Assembly (NCBI GenBank): GCA_003339415.1
Contig: PDHQ01000056.1
Coordinates: 72,345 to 136,344, forward strand
Direction: 5' to 3'
Length of the DNA stretch: 64,000 bases
Source of the DNA: Ophiocordyceps camponoti-saundersi (nom. inval.)
Lineage: Eukaryota > Ascomycota > Sordariomycetes > Hypocreales > Ophiocordycipitaceae
Shown here piece by piece: positions 1 to 11,056 of the stretch. The position numbers and the translations under genes were made by a program. Position 1 is the first letter of the stretch. Each line of letters begins with the position of its first letter. The notes beneath the pieces were generated by a model. The model was not told the DNA's origin and did no database searches. It worked only from the letters and a program-made list of their open reading frames with translations.

Positions 1-1039
1 GAAATACCGATGCACCCCCGTATCATCAAGCGCCTTCCTCGCCAAAGCCAACACAAGCTGCACCTCCGCCGTCGATATCCCCAAGGCCTCAAACGGCCTC
101 CCGGCAAAAGTCGAAATGAACTCCTCCACAGCCGTCTTCTGATAGAGGCCTATGAGGCGCAACGTCTCGTCGCGGGCCCAAACGCCGATGGGCACCCTCA
201 TGACGCGACAGTGGACGTTGCGGAAGCCAGCCTCGCGGAGCAAGGGTTCGAGACGGGCGGCGATGGTGGTGTTGTAGCCTAGCTTGGCGTAGGCGTCGCC
301 CGCGAGCTGGTATAGGCGTCGGAAGGCGTCGTCTTCTTTCATCGTGCCGTCGTCGCAAAAGGGTTCGCCGTGCAGCTCGTGGAATTCCACCCAGCCGCCG
401 GGACGGAGGCTTTTGAAGGCGTGGCCTAGGACGGTGGAGATGTCGCGCAGGATGACGGCCATGAAGCGGAAGTGGACGAGGTCGACCGTCTCGTTCGTTA
501 GCCAGTCCTCGTAGCAGTCGTCTACGAGGAACTCGACGTTGGGAGGCACCCAGATGGGTTGGATGGGCGTCAAGTCGATGCCCATGACGTGGGCGCCGGG
601 ATATTGATCGCCGACTGATGGTTCACAGACATGTTTTTTCCTTGTAAGACGGATACAAACAAGAGGTGGGAAGCAGGGGAAAAGACAGACCTTGGATAGC
701 CCATATCCCCGTCCCCGTCCCGATATCGAGGATCCTCCGCGGATTCTCAACAGGGGCGTAGAACAAGACGCCGTCGGTAAGCTCCAAGAGCATGGCATGC
801 TTCAGATCCTCCCTCTCCTTTTCGATATCATCGTTGGGTATAGGATACCGTCCGTTCTTGAAACAGTGATAACGTCGTCCCAGCTCATACTCGTGAGCAT
901 ACACGCTCGAGGTTATGCTGGTCATGCCGTCGGCAAAGGGATCCTCGTTGATCTCGAACTCGTCGTCGTCGGGGGGCTGAGTAGCTACCTCGATGGCAGG
1001 CGCCTGGGTGATGGGCGGTGACGAGACCATCATGGACAT
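1..1039 (-). CDS. LaeA-like SAM-dependent methyltransferase (3' end cut by window edge)
   Basis: Two exons are visible, 691-1039 and 614 down to base 1, split by a 76-bp intron (615-690, GT..AG); joined they stay in frame for 321 codons and run off the window. After an acidic N-terminus comes the SAM-binding motif I (ILDIGTGTG, about residue 105), then a conserved GIDLTPIQP segment, a DLVHFR stretch and a SLRPGGWVEFHE post-motif. This layout is that of fungal class I methyltransferases of the LaeA/TAM type, many of which act in or near secondary-metabolism regulation. The family assignment is firm; the substrate is unknown, and being LaeA-like does not make it LaeA. Perhaps 10-20 C-terminal residues are missing at the edge. 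A long (CT)n tract lies just upstream in the promoter or leader. Confidence 0.9.
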
Positions 1040-1126
1040 GTGTAAGTTGTAGATGTCCTTGTCGTTCTGTGTGTCTCTTGTCTCTCGGTATCTTCCTTTC
1101 TCTCGTTGCCTCCTTTTTCTCTCTCC

Positions 1127-1176
<50 letters not shown>

Positions 1177-2183
1177 ATTACTCCTCCTCCTCTTCTTCTT
1201 CTCCTCCTTCTTATATCAGCCCAAAGAAGAGAGGAGAACCCGAAGGCGATGGAGACATGTATTAGAAAGGGCGTGAGAAGGCGACGTTGAATAGACAACA
1301 GAAACTCTCCAGCTCCTTTGTTGGGCCGTCGTTTTTGACTTTCGCCTGAAGCCTGTTCGGGTGACGAAGGGTTTTTTTCACCTCCCCTTGTTGCCAAGCC
1401 ACGTGGTAAGCAGCCCGGTTGTCAAAGGACACAACAACAACTGATAGACATACATACATATACTCGGTGTGATATAGGTAATATCATCGAGTAGTAGGTG
1501 GTAATATTGAGAGTCTCTCCCCGGGCTGATGATGAGATATGTAGATGGTCAGCGAGGCCTATCAAATTCATGACGTCGCCCGGACATGCTGCTGTTGGTG
1601 CACGACATGTTGTTGGCTGCAGGATGAAGCCATCCTTTGTTCGTATGTATCCGTACATGCATACACACGCACATACGGATACTTGTATAGCAGTTGACAG
1701 TTTCTCCTCTTGAGCCTCTCCTTGTTATCCCAGCTTCTTTATGTATGAACACGGCTTATATGTATGTATACCTACCCAAGGCTGCTGGTCATACGCCTAC
1801 AGACGGAGCTACTGCCCTCATTCGTCCGACTTCAACCAACTTCTATAGTCTAGACTCGGCAGCTCCCGAGACACACGCCAGTCAAGTCTCCTTGCCCTCA
1901 CCCTCGACTGCTTCCTTTTTCCCCCCAACACACAAGCCTTAAACAAAGAATTACCCGCAAAAAAAAGGGTAGCTCACGGTGCGATATCAGATCCCAATTG
2001 CCAAAGACGAACAAGTCGATTGCAGGCTATCTAACAGCACATAGTAATAAAAAGCCGCAAATCCACAAAACGTCTGGGCCAGGAAACACAAATGAAAAGC
2101 AAGTACGACAGGGGGTGAAAGGCAAGGAAAAGAGGAAAGGAAAGGAGAAACGCATGGCCGGACGCCGTGACAAACAACACTCC
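1040..2183. other. Intergenic, no gene seen
   Basis: About 1.1 kb between the methyltransferase start and the BTB gene stop. It holds a long CT tract, scattered TATG/TACA tetranucleotides and several short frames without coding character. Confidence 0.6.
1128..1172. repeat. (TC)n microsatellite
   Basis: An almost uninterrupted TC dinucleotide tract of about 45 bp. It lies about 90 bp upstream of the methyltransferase ATG, so it reads as (GA)n on that gene's sense strand and probably falls in its leader or core promoter. Confidence 0.95.
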
Positions 2184-3218
2184 TTACGCCGCGCCGCCGC
2201 TGTGTCGCGCCCGCTTTCGCCCGCTTCCGCCAACGTTCGGATGCATCTTCTCGCTGCGCTCTTTGCGGAGCTTCTCGTCCAGGACACGGGCTGGAAAGGG
2301 GAGGAAGCAAAGTCAGTCGAGCGCGACTCCGAAGAGGGGAGAGAGAAAAAAAAGGAAAAGGAGGTCAGAAACTCACTGAGCACGTCGTAACCGAACTGGG
2401 GGAATTCGAGACAGAGAGACTTGAACTCGTCCTCGGCTTCGGACCGCAGCATGTGCGAGCGCGTAGCCCAGAAGCTTGCGACCGGGGCGCGGACCGTCGT
2501 GTCGTCCGTGCTGGTGTTGGCGTAGACGTAGCGGGCGTAGACGATCTCGCCCCTGGCCGTAGAATTGACGCAATGAATCTTGGAAATGGCCAGCGACTTG
2601 AGCGCTTCGATACCGAGCTTCTCCGCCAGCGTGTAGATGCGCGCGTGCTTGAGAAGCTGGTCGCCCATGTCGTCGACGGGGGGGATGCTCGGGTCCGATT
2701 CGAGGGAGCGCTGGCCGGGAAGTTTCTTGGGAAAGTACTCGCCCGTATATTGAAACTCGAGAAAGCAGCCGACGGCGTCGACATCGTCGTCAGGGAGCTC
2801 GATTTGTCGCGGCTGGGGAAAAGAAAGGAAGGCGGTTTTTCGCGCGCGCGCAACCGTTCCGTCAGCTTGATGTTGCGCGACTGCAAAGAGGGAAGCGATA
2901 GCGACTCACACTGCCATCATTGATGAACTCGAGACAGCGAAAATTCAGATACGGACTCTTCTCCAACAGCGCCTGATGCGCCGACAGCACAGTCTGGTCG
3001 TCGCCTTTTCCCACCAGCAGAGTGACGATGGGGCTGGCGAGGTATGTCGCGAAGCTGATGCGCGGTTGCGGCTCCGCATCCTCGTCCTCATCATCAACGT
3101 CGTTACTTCTTTCCGGCGCAGTCGCCTCGACTTCCACAGGGGCGCTGCCGCCTTCTTCCGTCATCTCGACATCGCCGGCAGCGGCAGCGGAACCGGTCTC
3201 GACAGGGTCTTCGGCCAT
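2184..3218 (-). CDS. BTB/POZ domain protein
   Basis: Three exons (2910-3218, 2377-2812, 2184-2290) separated by introns of 97 and 86 bp with good GTGAGT donors; joined they give 283 aa. The N-terminal 60 residues are acidic and Ala/Glu rich. A BTB fold follows: an entry strand ending VTLLVGKG, the LSAHQALLEKSPYL helix, then FLEFQYTGEYFP, and a C-terminal KHARIYTLAEKLGIEALK helix typical of fungal BTB proteins. The tail is basic (GRKRARH), possibly a nuclear signal. BTB proteins of this form are usually dimerising adaptors, often for Cullin-3 ligases; the partner here is unknown. The start at 3218 is the first ATG of the open exon. Confidence 0.88.
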
Positions 3219-3371
3219 GTTGGTATTAGATCAGAAATAAATGGATATAAAAAAAAGGGAAGATTAAAAAGAAGATGAGAAAAGGAAAGTGAAGGAACGA
3301 GCGGATTGGGAAGCGTTCGCAAGCAGGAAACGGCGCAATCTCTTGGGACGAGGGTCTTTTTTTGGGGGGTC

Positions 3372-3406
<35 letters not shown>

Positions 3407-4005
3407 TCGCATTCGTCGAGCGGTTTTGGCTTAGCGTGAGCGCCGGATTGGGGAGAGCTGATGGACAGGAACGGTGGTTGGTTGGTTGGTGCCTGAGGCC
3501 ACAAACAGGGGTATGGGTATTTTTGTTTGTGCTTGTTGACGGGGCAACGGGGTTGGTGTGTGTGAGAGTGCATCCCGTGTCCATGGTGTCGTCGTTGAGC
3601 AGCGAACGATGTTGAAGCCTTGAAGGCGTTGTTTCGAGAGTCCAGTTCGTCTTCATTTTATGTATGTCATGTAATGTATGTATGCATGCAGTGTGTATGC
3701 ATGCATTTGTTTGTATGTATGTATCACTGCTGACGAAGAGGCATAGTTAATCAATCAACTGGGATATCCCCATCGACCATCACTATCAGCATCAGGTATC
3801 ATCACCTACATATGTATATACAGACTCTCGAAGACTGACGAGCCACGAAAGTAAGTCATGATAGTTTATTGAGACAAAGTCGGCTCACCCGTCACGTAAG
3901 TATGAACAACCATACATAGCCGTGTGTCTCCTTTCTTCTTCACTCACCGGTCAGTTACTGCCGAGCCTTAAAGCCGTTTATATGCGTGTGTTGTATGTAC
4001 ATATT
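3219..4005. other. Intergenic upstream of the BTB gene
   Basis: Contains a (GA)n tract at about 3374-3404 and TGTA/TGCA tetranucleotide runs around 3660-3725. No coding frame is supported. Confidence 0.6.
3374..3404. repeat. (GA)n microsatellite
   Basis: About 30 bp of GA repeats, roughly 160 bp upstream of the BTB ATG (a CT tract on that gene's sense strand). Confidence 0.9.
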
Positions 4006-4792
4006 AGAAAGAAAGGATAACTGCCTCAAAGCGGCAGATCGGTCGTGCTCAATTTGACCTAAGGATGATGATCTGTCTAGAAAGGGGGGAGGGGGGTCGT
4101 GCCAATTTATGCCCCAAGCCGTACCAAACGTGCCTTCCATGGCAGGGCGTCATACCTGCCCATCAAGTCCATCACCAACAACGCAGATAAAGGGGGATTC
4201 CATCAATCAATCTATCAAAGCCTCCTCAAGGCACCATTCAACCGGCAGCAAGCCCTCGCGGGCAACAGAAAACATAGGGCATCCGGGCCATCCTTAGCTA
4301 TCAACGGAGCCGAAAAAAACAGGCCACACAGGGCACACACAGAAGAAACAGAAGAAAAGGAAGCCGGCAGGCCGAACTATCGAAAGCTTAAGGCCACAGA
4401 AAGGTCGAAGAAGAAGAAGGCCACACAGGCAGAAAAGTAAAAAGGCCCCTAAGGGCAGCGTCGCGAGCCGGTCTCGTAGGCAGTTATTATCGCCGGAGTT
4501 ATTATCGCGGCGGGCGTTAAGCAGAGGTATTCGCAGCAGAGGTAGCGGCAGCGGCAGGCGTAGGCAGATTAGACATTATCGTGATCAGAAGAAGGTCGTC
4601 ACCCGGGCCTTGCGGCCCCCTATCTCGGTCACCAGAAAGAAAGGAATAGTGCCTTAAGCAGCAAGACGGTCGTGCTCAATTTGACCTAAGGATGATGATC
4701 TGTCTAGAAAGGGGGGAGGGGGGTCGTGCCAATTTATGCCCCAAGCCGTACCAAACGTGCCTTCCATGGCAGGGCGTCATACCTGCCCATCA
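4006..4792. mobile_element. Short LTR-flanked non-autonomous element (TRIM-like candidate)
   Basis: A 787-bp unit bounded by two direct repeats of about 160 bp: 4006-4165 and 4634-4792. The last 126 bp of each copy (4041-4166 and 4668-4793) are identical and the first 35 bp are diverged. The unit is flanked on both sides by ATATT (4001-4005 and 4793-4797), a good 5-bp target-site duplication. The 468-bp interior has no credible ORF. On the minus strand the repeat starts TG, and TGG (a possible primer-binding start) follows the inner end of copy 4634-4792. The other terminus is not CA and no clear polypurine tract is seen, so the LTR class is an inference. A duplication with a chance TSD is the alternative. 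Confidence 0.6.
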
Positions 4793-6230
4793 ATATTGTA
4801 CATACGTAGATGAATGTCGCCGTCGTAGGCCAAGGTTTCATGACGTATGTAAATGCCGAAAAGAAAGAAACTGCCGGTCCCGAGGCGACGACGCTGCTGG
4901 CTAATAGTAATAATGAGAGGTTGTATATTCGTTAGGTGCATGGTACATACATACATACATACAGAAATACATATACATATATGCCTCTGTCTATCATGAA
5001 TTGTATCATTTATGTATGTGTGTTATGTACGGATACTCCGTGTACGTGGATAATACTTATTCTCACTATTCATCCTCTTCCCATAGCTCTCCTCTTCATG
5101 TGATAGCCGCCCAAAGACGACGACACACTGTTCCAGCCCGCAACAACCTCTCTCTCCTAGCCGTTGCACCAAAGCTTGCCCCTTTTTTTTCCAGCAACAA
5201 GTGGCTCGACGGCCGAACCCTACGTATGACAAGCCCTGTGCCGATCTCCTCACAGCCATCTCCCCAGTATAATCCCCTCTTCGTCGTCGTCATCACCCTC
5301 ATCAACACCATCCTAAAACGGGTTTAAACCTTGCAGAAGTCTACGACAAAAAAAAACACAGGGACTCTTTGTCTTCCAAAAACCCCTCTCTCCATCCTCA
5401 TCAACCCCAACCAAGGGGTCTTCTCCAACACGCTCGAAACCCTTTCCGTCACCTTCCCGGCTCTTCTAGACGAGACCTGAACACACTCCCCCCTCTGCTA
5501 CGACCGAGGCCATCATATGCGTGGCAGCCTGCAAGTCAACCTTGTCGTCGTGATGCTACATCGTTTCCCTTCCCCCCTCCCCGGACTTTTGGTTCACAGT
5601 GTGCGGGGAAAGAGAGGGGAGTGTTTCCTTGTTGCTGTTGCCGTTCTTTGAAAAGCTTCGTTGCTTGAAGCCATGGAGATATCGTAGTAAAGAAGAGCTT
5701 TAGATCTGCATCCTCCCCTCCCTGTGCAACTATATCGTAAGAAGACGATGCCAAAACAAGGCAGCAAAAGACGCCCTCGTTGCTCCCGTCACGACCTCAC
5801 ACCTTTCTTTTCCCTTCGCCGTATCATCAAAAGACGGTCCGCCAAGTCTTTTTCCCCCCTCCTCTCGTCGGACAAATCCTCCTTGATTTGGTCAATGGCC
5901 GTGCCTGATACCACCCCCCCCTTCCAAACCCACCGTCCGGAAAAGCCCGTCCCCCCATAGAATTGACTTGCGAGGATCACGCCCGTCTCGAAGCTTGTCG
6001 ATACGAAGATGATTTTATTCCCAGAATCGAAAGAAGAGGAAAAAGAGAGGGTGACACGACGTATGTTGTTTTTCTTTCTTTAGCACGGGCTCGTCTTGAG
6101 GGTATAACAGGGCCTGGAGTTCCTCTTCTCTATCCTTGCTCTTCTTCTCGTTAAGCTCCTTCGTTATTTTCATTGTTTGACACTCGCTTCGAGCTTTCTA
6201 TTCTTTACGGTTTCGATCGCTTTGCCCATT
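4793..6230. other. Intergenic, about 1.4 kb, nothing coding seen
   Basis: Lies between the LTR-flanked element and the CFEM gene. It has TACA/TATG microsatellites near 4940-4990 and long pyrimidine stretches nearer the CFEM start that look like promoter or leader sequence. Confidence 0.55.
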
Positions 6231-8308
6231 ATGAGAAGCTCATCCGGCGCGTTGAGCCTCGCGGTTCTCATCCGCTTGGTCGGTGCTGATTCGTCATGTT
6301 TGAGCATAACCTCGCAGTTCCCAGACTGCGCCGTATGTCTTCCCTTTCTTTCGTCATATTCTCCCTCTTCCTCATACGTATACATCTTCTTCTTCTTGTT
6401 ATCAAAGATGGCTCACAAGTTCTTCAATCCAGTTGTCTTGCGTTAAAGAAGCTGCTTCAAAAGTCGGCTGCACCAACACGGCAGACCTCGCATGTAAGAG
6501 CCTCTCGGTGTATAAGACTCAGGAGAGACATAAAGGAGACAGACTCACAACTCTCTTCCCTCTCCTCAACAGGCCAATGCACGCCCGCAAGTTCGGCAGC
6601 CATTCTCGCCACGGCCCAGCCCTGCGTCGTCAGCTGCGGCATCGAACAAGCCGTCCCAGCCATCAAGGCTGGCTCATCCCTCTGTGCTTGCGTGGCCTCC
6701 GCTACCCAGGCACCGATCCCTTCCTCAACCAGCCTGCCACCGTTCGCCAACTCCTCAGCCCCGGCCAAGCAGGCATCACAGCCGGGACCGTACTGGTATG
6801 GCACGACACTGCCAAAGGTGACGACCACCTCGGCCATGTCAGAGCCTACATCAACCGGCCACAAAGACCATCCCTCGCCCATCAGCAGCGGAAAGCCCCT
6901 GACGACGGAAGCACCGTGCAGCGCCGACTGCGGTGCCGTGGCTTCATCGGCCGTGCCCCGTTGTGCCCAGCCTTGCTTCAGCTCTTACGTGCCTCAGGTC
7001 GGATGCGACATCACCGACTACCAGTGCCAGTGCCAGCCGGCGGCGCAGCAGAGCCTATCCCAGCTTCTCGTCCCCTGTGTGGCGACGGCCTGTCCACCGG
7101 AAGCCATCCCGTCCGTCATCAGCGGCGCGAGCTCCGTCTGCGCCTGTGCCTCGGCCGGCGCCGACTGCGGAGGCTCCGGCACTGACTTCATCACCAAGAC
7201 GGAGACGAGGTTTGCTACCGTGACGTCGTGTGAGACTGATGAGCAGTCCACGCCTGTCGAGACCGTCACTCAGCCTCTTCCTCCCAAGAGCGAGTCGCCA
7301 CCGTCTTGCAGCGGCCAGCCGGATTGCGGCGGACAGGAGCAGAAGCCCACGCCGACGGAGAGCTGCAGTGAGATGCCTCAGCCTTCTTGCCCCGGCCACC
7401 CGGATTGTGAACAGCAGAAACCTCCTCCTCAGCCGCCCGTCGTCGTTCCTCAGCCGCCTGTTTGCAGCGAACAGCCTGGCTGTGAGCAGCAGAAGCCGCC
7501 GCATTATCCGCCTGGTGTCGTGCCTCAACCGCCTTCTGGTCAGCCTCAGCCTCCTGCAGGCCAACCTCAACCTCCTGCAGGCCAACCGCAACCTCCCTCC
7601 GGTCAACCTCAACCACCTGCAGGCCAGCCTCAACCTCCCTCCGGTCAACCTCAACCACCTGCAGGCCAGCCTCAACCTCCCTCCGGTCAACCTCAACCTC
7701 CTGCAGGCCAACCTCAACCTCCTGCAGGCCAACCTCAACCTCCTTCTGGTCAGGCTCAACCTCCCTCTGGTCAACCTCAACCTCCTGCCGGCCAGCCTCA
7801 ACCCCCCTCCGGTCAACCTCAACCACCTTCTAGCCAGCCTCAGCCTCCCGCTGGAGAGCTTCAACCGCCTTCGTCCAAGCCTCAGCCCCCCGCCAGTCAG
7901 CCTCAACCGCCTACCGGCGAGCTCCAGCCTCCAGCCGCCAAGCCTCAACCCCCAAGCGGCCAAGTCCCACCCCCGTCCGGCCAGATCCAGCCGCCCGCGG
8001 GCCAGTCCCAGCCCTGCACCGGCCAACCAGGCTGCCCCTCCTCAGAGAAGCCTCAGCAGCCCTGCAACGGCCAGCCAGGCTGCGCCGAGGAAGAGAAGCC
8101 GAAAGGCAAGCCATCGGGCTCGGGCAAACCCCCCGGCGGAGAGGCCAGCAACAAGCCCACTGCCGGAGAGGGCAAGCCGACCAGCCTTCCGCCTCCCCCG
8201 AAGGAGGCGGCGCCTTCCGTCGTCCAGCCGGGCTCGGCTGGTAGATGCCAAGTCGGTCTCGCTGCCGGCCTTTTGGGAGCGTTCTGGGCTACGGTCTTGC
8301 TTGTGTAA
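6231..8308 (+). CDS. Double-CFEM, GPI-anchored cell-wall protein with Pro/Gln repeats
   Basis: Three exons (6231-6332, 6433-6493, 6573-8308) with introns of 100 and 79 bp give 632 aa. The N-terminus (about 22 residues) is a signal peptide. Two CFEM-type eight-cysteine modules follow, one starting CLSITSQFPDCALSC across the first two introns and a second starting CGAVASSAVPRCAQPC. A Ser/Thr-rich segment leads to a long QPPSG/QPQPPAG repeat tract. The C-terminus is a hydrophobic tail (GLLGAFWATVLLV) of GPI-signal type. CFEM proteins sit in the wall or membrane; some bind haem or iron and some act in host or surface sensing. Five short CxxxPxC units flank the repeat tract. The signal peptide needs the ATG at 6231, since upstream in-frame codons are not ATG. 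Confidence 0.92.
7527..7966 (+). repeat. Coding minisatellite, QPPxGQPQ repeats
   Basis: Tandem 18-24 bp units encoding QPQPPAG / QPQPPSG, about 20 copies, inside the CFEM gene. The extended Pro-rich linker probably holds the CFEM domains away from the membrane through the wall. Confidence 0.9.
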
Positions 8309-8605
8309 AGGCTTCCTCGAATGACTTTACTTGAAACCGGATGGAAAAAAGACACAGGTAGATAGTCGTAGTAATAAACAAGGTGGTAGTGATTTTCATA
8401 CTTTGAGCGTGTGTGTATATATGGTTTAGAGGGCCATACTAAAAGGGTTAACACCCTTAACCCGAACCTTTCTACTTCCCCATAGAATTCGTAGGGGTAA
8501 ACACATGGTAATAGACGAATGCCACTTGATCAAACCAGCTTTACCCCATCAACTTCTTCCACCATCAGTACAGTAGGCATGGTTCAACAATCAAGGCTTT
8601 ACGCC

Positions 8606-9685
8606 CTACTCCTCCGAAGTCGCCACCAGCAGCTCAACCGACACCTCAGCAGCCTCGCGGTTCAGCGCGTCTACTTCAGTCTTTGCAAGAGGAATACCAG
8701 ATTTCTCGCGTTCGCGCTGCGTCAGCTGCTCAAGTTCGCCGGGGAAGTAGATGCGATCGACGCCGGGGGCCCGGTCGGCGCCGACGACGCTCTCGTAAAG
8801 GAAGCGCATACGGTCGCGAAACTCGTCTAGCGGTATGAAAAGGTCCGGCCGGATGGCGACGAGGAAGTGGCCTACGTCGGCCGGTCGCGACGGGTCGTAC
8901 GGCCCCGTTACGTTGCCGGCGAAAGCCGAGCCGGAGAGCACGCCGGAAAAGACGTCCATCATAATGGCCAGCGCCGAACCCTTGGGTCCGCCGACGGGTA
9001 GCATGACACCTCCGTCGAGGGCGGCGGCCGGATCCTCGGTCGGGTTGCCGTCGGCGTCGAGGGCCCAGCCAGCGGGGATGGGTTCGCCGCGACGCAGGGC
9101 CGTATGGACCTTGCCGCGGGCGACCACCGAGGGCGCCATGTCAAGGATGAAGTCGTCTCCGTCGCGGCCGGGCGCGCCACAGGCCATAGGCGAGACGCCC
9201 AGGAGGCGGGACCGGCCACCCCAAGGAGGCATGGCAGGACTGGAGTTTGTAAAGACGAGGGACATGCAGCCTGCGTTCAGAGCCTGGCGCACGAGCCAAG
9301 CGGCCATGCCGTAGTGGTTTGAGCGACGGACGGAGGCGAGGCCGATGCCGTACGTGTTAGCGGCCGAGATGGCGGCGGCCATAGCGGCGTGTGCGGCGAC
9401 GAAACCGAAGCCGTTGGCGCCGTCAACGCGGACCGCTGCGGGCGTGACATTGTGGAGGATCGGAACGGCGGCCGGATCTAGGACGCCGGCGCGGATCCGG
9501 CGTACATACGAGGGCAGACGACTTGCGCCGTGGGAGTCAACGCCTCGCAAGTCGGCTGCTACCAGGCAACGAGCCACGAGCGACGCATGGTCGGGCGGTG
9601 CACCGTGAGCTTGCAGAACCTTGTCGACGAGACGGACGAGGTCATCGGCGGCGACACGGAGTCGTGGCTCGTCCGAGGAAGTCAT
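8606..9685 (-). CDS. Ldh2/malate dehydrogenase-family NAD(P)-dependent oxidoreductase
   Basis: A single-exon gene of 359 aa, full length for the malate/L-lactate dehydrogenase (Ldh_2) family, which is unrelated in fold to classical LDH/MDH. Visible family motifs are DLRGVDSHGASRL near residue 48, RRSNHYGMAAW with the catalytic-type His, SPAMPPWGG, and PVGGPKGSALAIMMDVFSGVLSG near the C-terminus. Such enzymes reduce or oxidise 2-oxo/2-hydroxy acids (malate, lactate, ureidoglycolate, 2,3-diketogulonate) in the cytosol; the exact substrate cannot be told. The next gene in the same direction is a small thioesterase, but nothing shows they share a pathway. Confidence 0.93.
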   Translation of the reverse strand: MTSSDEPRLRVAADDLVRLVDKVLQAHGAPPDHASLVARCLVAADLRGVDSHGASRLPSYVRRIRAGVLDPAAVPILHNVTPAAVRVDGANGFGFVAAHAAMAAAISAANTYGIGLASVRRSNHYGMAAWLVRQALNAGCMSLVFTNSSPAMPPWGGRSRLLGVSPMACGAPGRDGDDFILDMAPSVVARGKVHTALRRGEPIPAGWALDADGNPTEDPAAALDGGVMLPVGGPKGSALAIMMDVFSGVLSGSAFAGNVTGPYDPSRPADVGHFLVAIRPDLFIPLDEFRDRMRFLYESVVGADRAPGVDRIYFPGELEQLTQREREKSGIPLAKTEVDALNREAAEVSVELLVATSEE

Positions 9686-9751
9686 GCTGCGTGTACTTTA
9701 CGATGATGGTCTGTTCTCGGGTCGAGTCGGCTTCAAGCTTGGCGATGACGT

Positions 9752-9782
<31 letters not shown>

Positions 9783-9871
9783 TGCGACTTCTACCTCCTC
9801 CTCATCTATCTCCTCCGGCCTCTTCCACCCCCAACCGTCACGTCAAGCCAACCCCACCCTCGTCCGCCCTC

Positions 9872-10336
9872 CTAGCGTAACACCTCGGCCGGTTCCGTCC
9901 CCTTGACGTACTTGGTGTGCTGCGCCAACGTGACGACTTCATCACCCTTGTCCCCTCCCCCCTCCCTCACCATGCGAACCGTCACAAATGCAAGAGTGCC
10001 ACCAACCCGCTCGGCAGTCGTCTCGATGCGCAAGACGTCGCCCATCCTGGCGCTGCTGAGGTAGCTCAGATGCATGTCGACACTGGCTCCCGTCTTCTGC
10101 CTCCCGTCCCACGAGGCAATGGCCAGCCCCGTCGTCAGGTCTACGATCGTTGCCGACACTGCGCCGTGCAGCCCGCCCATGCTGTTGACATGCCGCTCCG
10201 TCAGCCGCAGCCGAGTGATGGCCACGCCCTGTGTTACCGAAACCACCTCGAGCGTCGAAAGGGCGAAGCCGTAGATGGGGCTGTTGGCGAGGAGACGCTG
10301 TAGGAGCGCTTCCACGTGCTGCGTTCGGGATGTCAT
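9872..10336 (-). CDS. Hotdog-fold (PaaI/ACOT13-type) acyl-CoA thioesterase
   Basis: A single-exon gene of 154 aa, the usual length for small 4HBT-family thioesterases. The core reads RHVNSMGGLHGAVSATIVDL, the central hotdog helix with its HG element, followed by ASVDMHLSYLSSARMGD and the TLAFVTVRM strand. Members hydrolyse acyl-CoA or phenylacetyl-type CoA esters as homotetramers, in the cytosol or mitochondria. No clear targeting peptide or PTS1 is present. It lies 186 bp upstream of the Ldh2-family gene on the same strand. Confidence 0.9.
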   Translation of the reverse strand: MTSRTQHVEALLQRLLANSPIYGFALSTLEVVSVTQGVAITRLRLTERHVNSMGGLHGAVSATIVDLTTGLAIASWDGRQKTGASVDMHLSYLSSARMGDVLRIETTAERVGGTLAFVTVRMVREGGGDKGDEVVTLAQHTKYVKGTEPAEVLR

Positions 10337-11056
10337 GTTGCTTCTTCGTCTGTTATTTGAGAGATATGGACGATAATCCTTGAGGAGGGGAGAGAGGAAG
10401 TTAGATAAGGGAAAGTAAGGAAGGATCTCGTCCTTGAGGATGTTTGTTTGTCAAAGTTTTTCTTCTATTATCGTCTTCCTCATCCATACTTGTCCTACTA
10501 AGGGGCAAATAGGTACACATGTATAGGGTAGTGAAGGATTGAAAAGAGAGACAACCCCCCCCCCCCCCCCTTTGTCACGTGCTCTAGAGACTCCCACTGC
10601 CATCCCTTGTCCATTGAGGAGAAGCCCGTCACAAGAGAAGGCCATTCATTATCGTCCATCAACAACCTCTCAGGCTCGATAATCGTCAGCAGCGTGACAG
10701 AGAAGCAAGTCAAAGCATCACTCCGATACTCCAATCCAACGCCGCAGCATATACGTGTGTATGTACCGCACCATGCGCTCTCACAGCTACTCCCAGGCAC
10801 CCCTTCCGGCCACAAGGGTGCCACCGGCGACTCGCCCTCGCATTAAGCCGCATCCACCAGCACCACCCGACAGCCGTATCTCGTACTACTAGCACGATAA
10901 TCGCCGGCCTGCCTAGTATGTGACCAATGCGTCTATCTCGACCAATGGCGGTGTGAGGGGAAATAAGGGGAAACCTCACGGTATTGGCATCCCGCATAGG
11001 TCAAGCCGGGCTCGTGATCTTAGTCTCTCGCCTCCCACCTCTCTCACCTTGTGTCC
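10337..11056. other. Divergent promoter region, thioesterase / Ni-Co transporter
   Basis: A 720-bp region between two divergently transcribed genes. It has a C16 homopolymer at 10555-10570 next to a CACGTG. No ORF is supported. Confidence 0.55.

Noticed and set aside
3660..3725. Telomere-like repeats (TGTA/TGCA runs here and near 4940, 14430 and 21725)
   Set aside because: They are tetranucleotide microsatellites, not TTAGGG arrays.
7055..8026. Minus-strand frame of 323 codons opposite the CFEM stalk
   Set aside because: Produced by the QPPxG repeat on the other strand (Leu/Arg-rich repeats); the plus frame has CFEM domains and a GPI tail.
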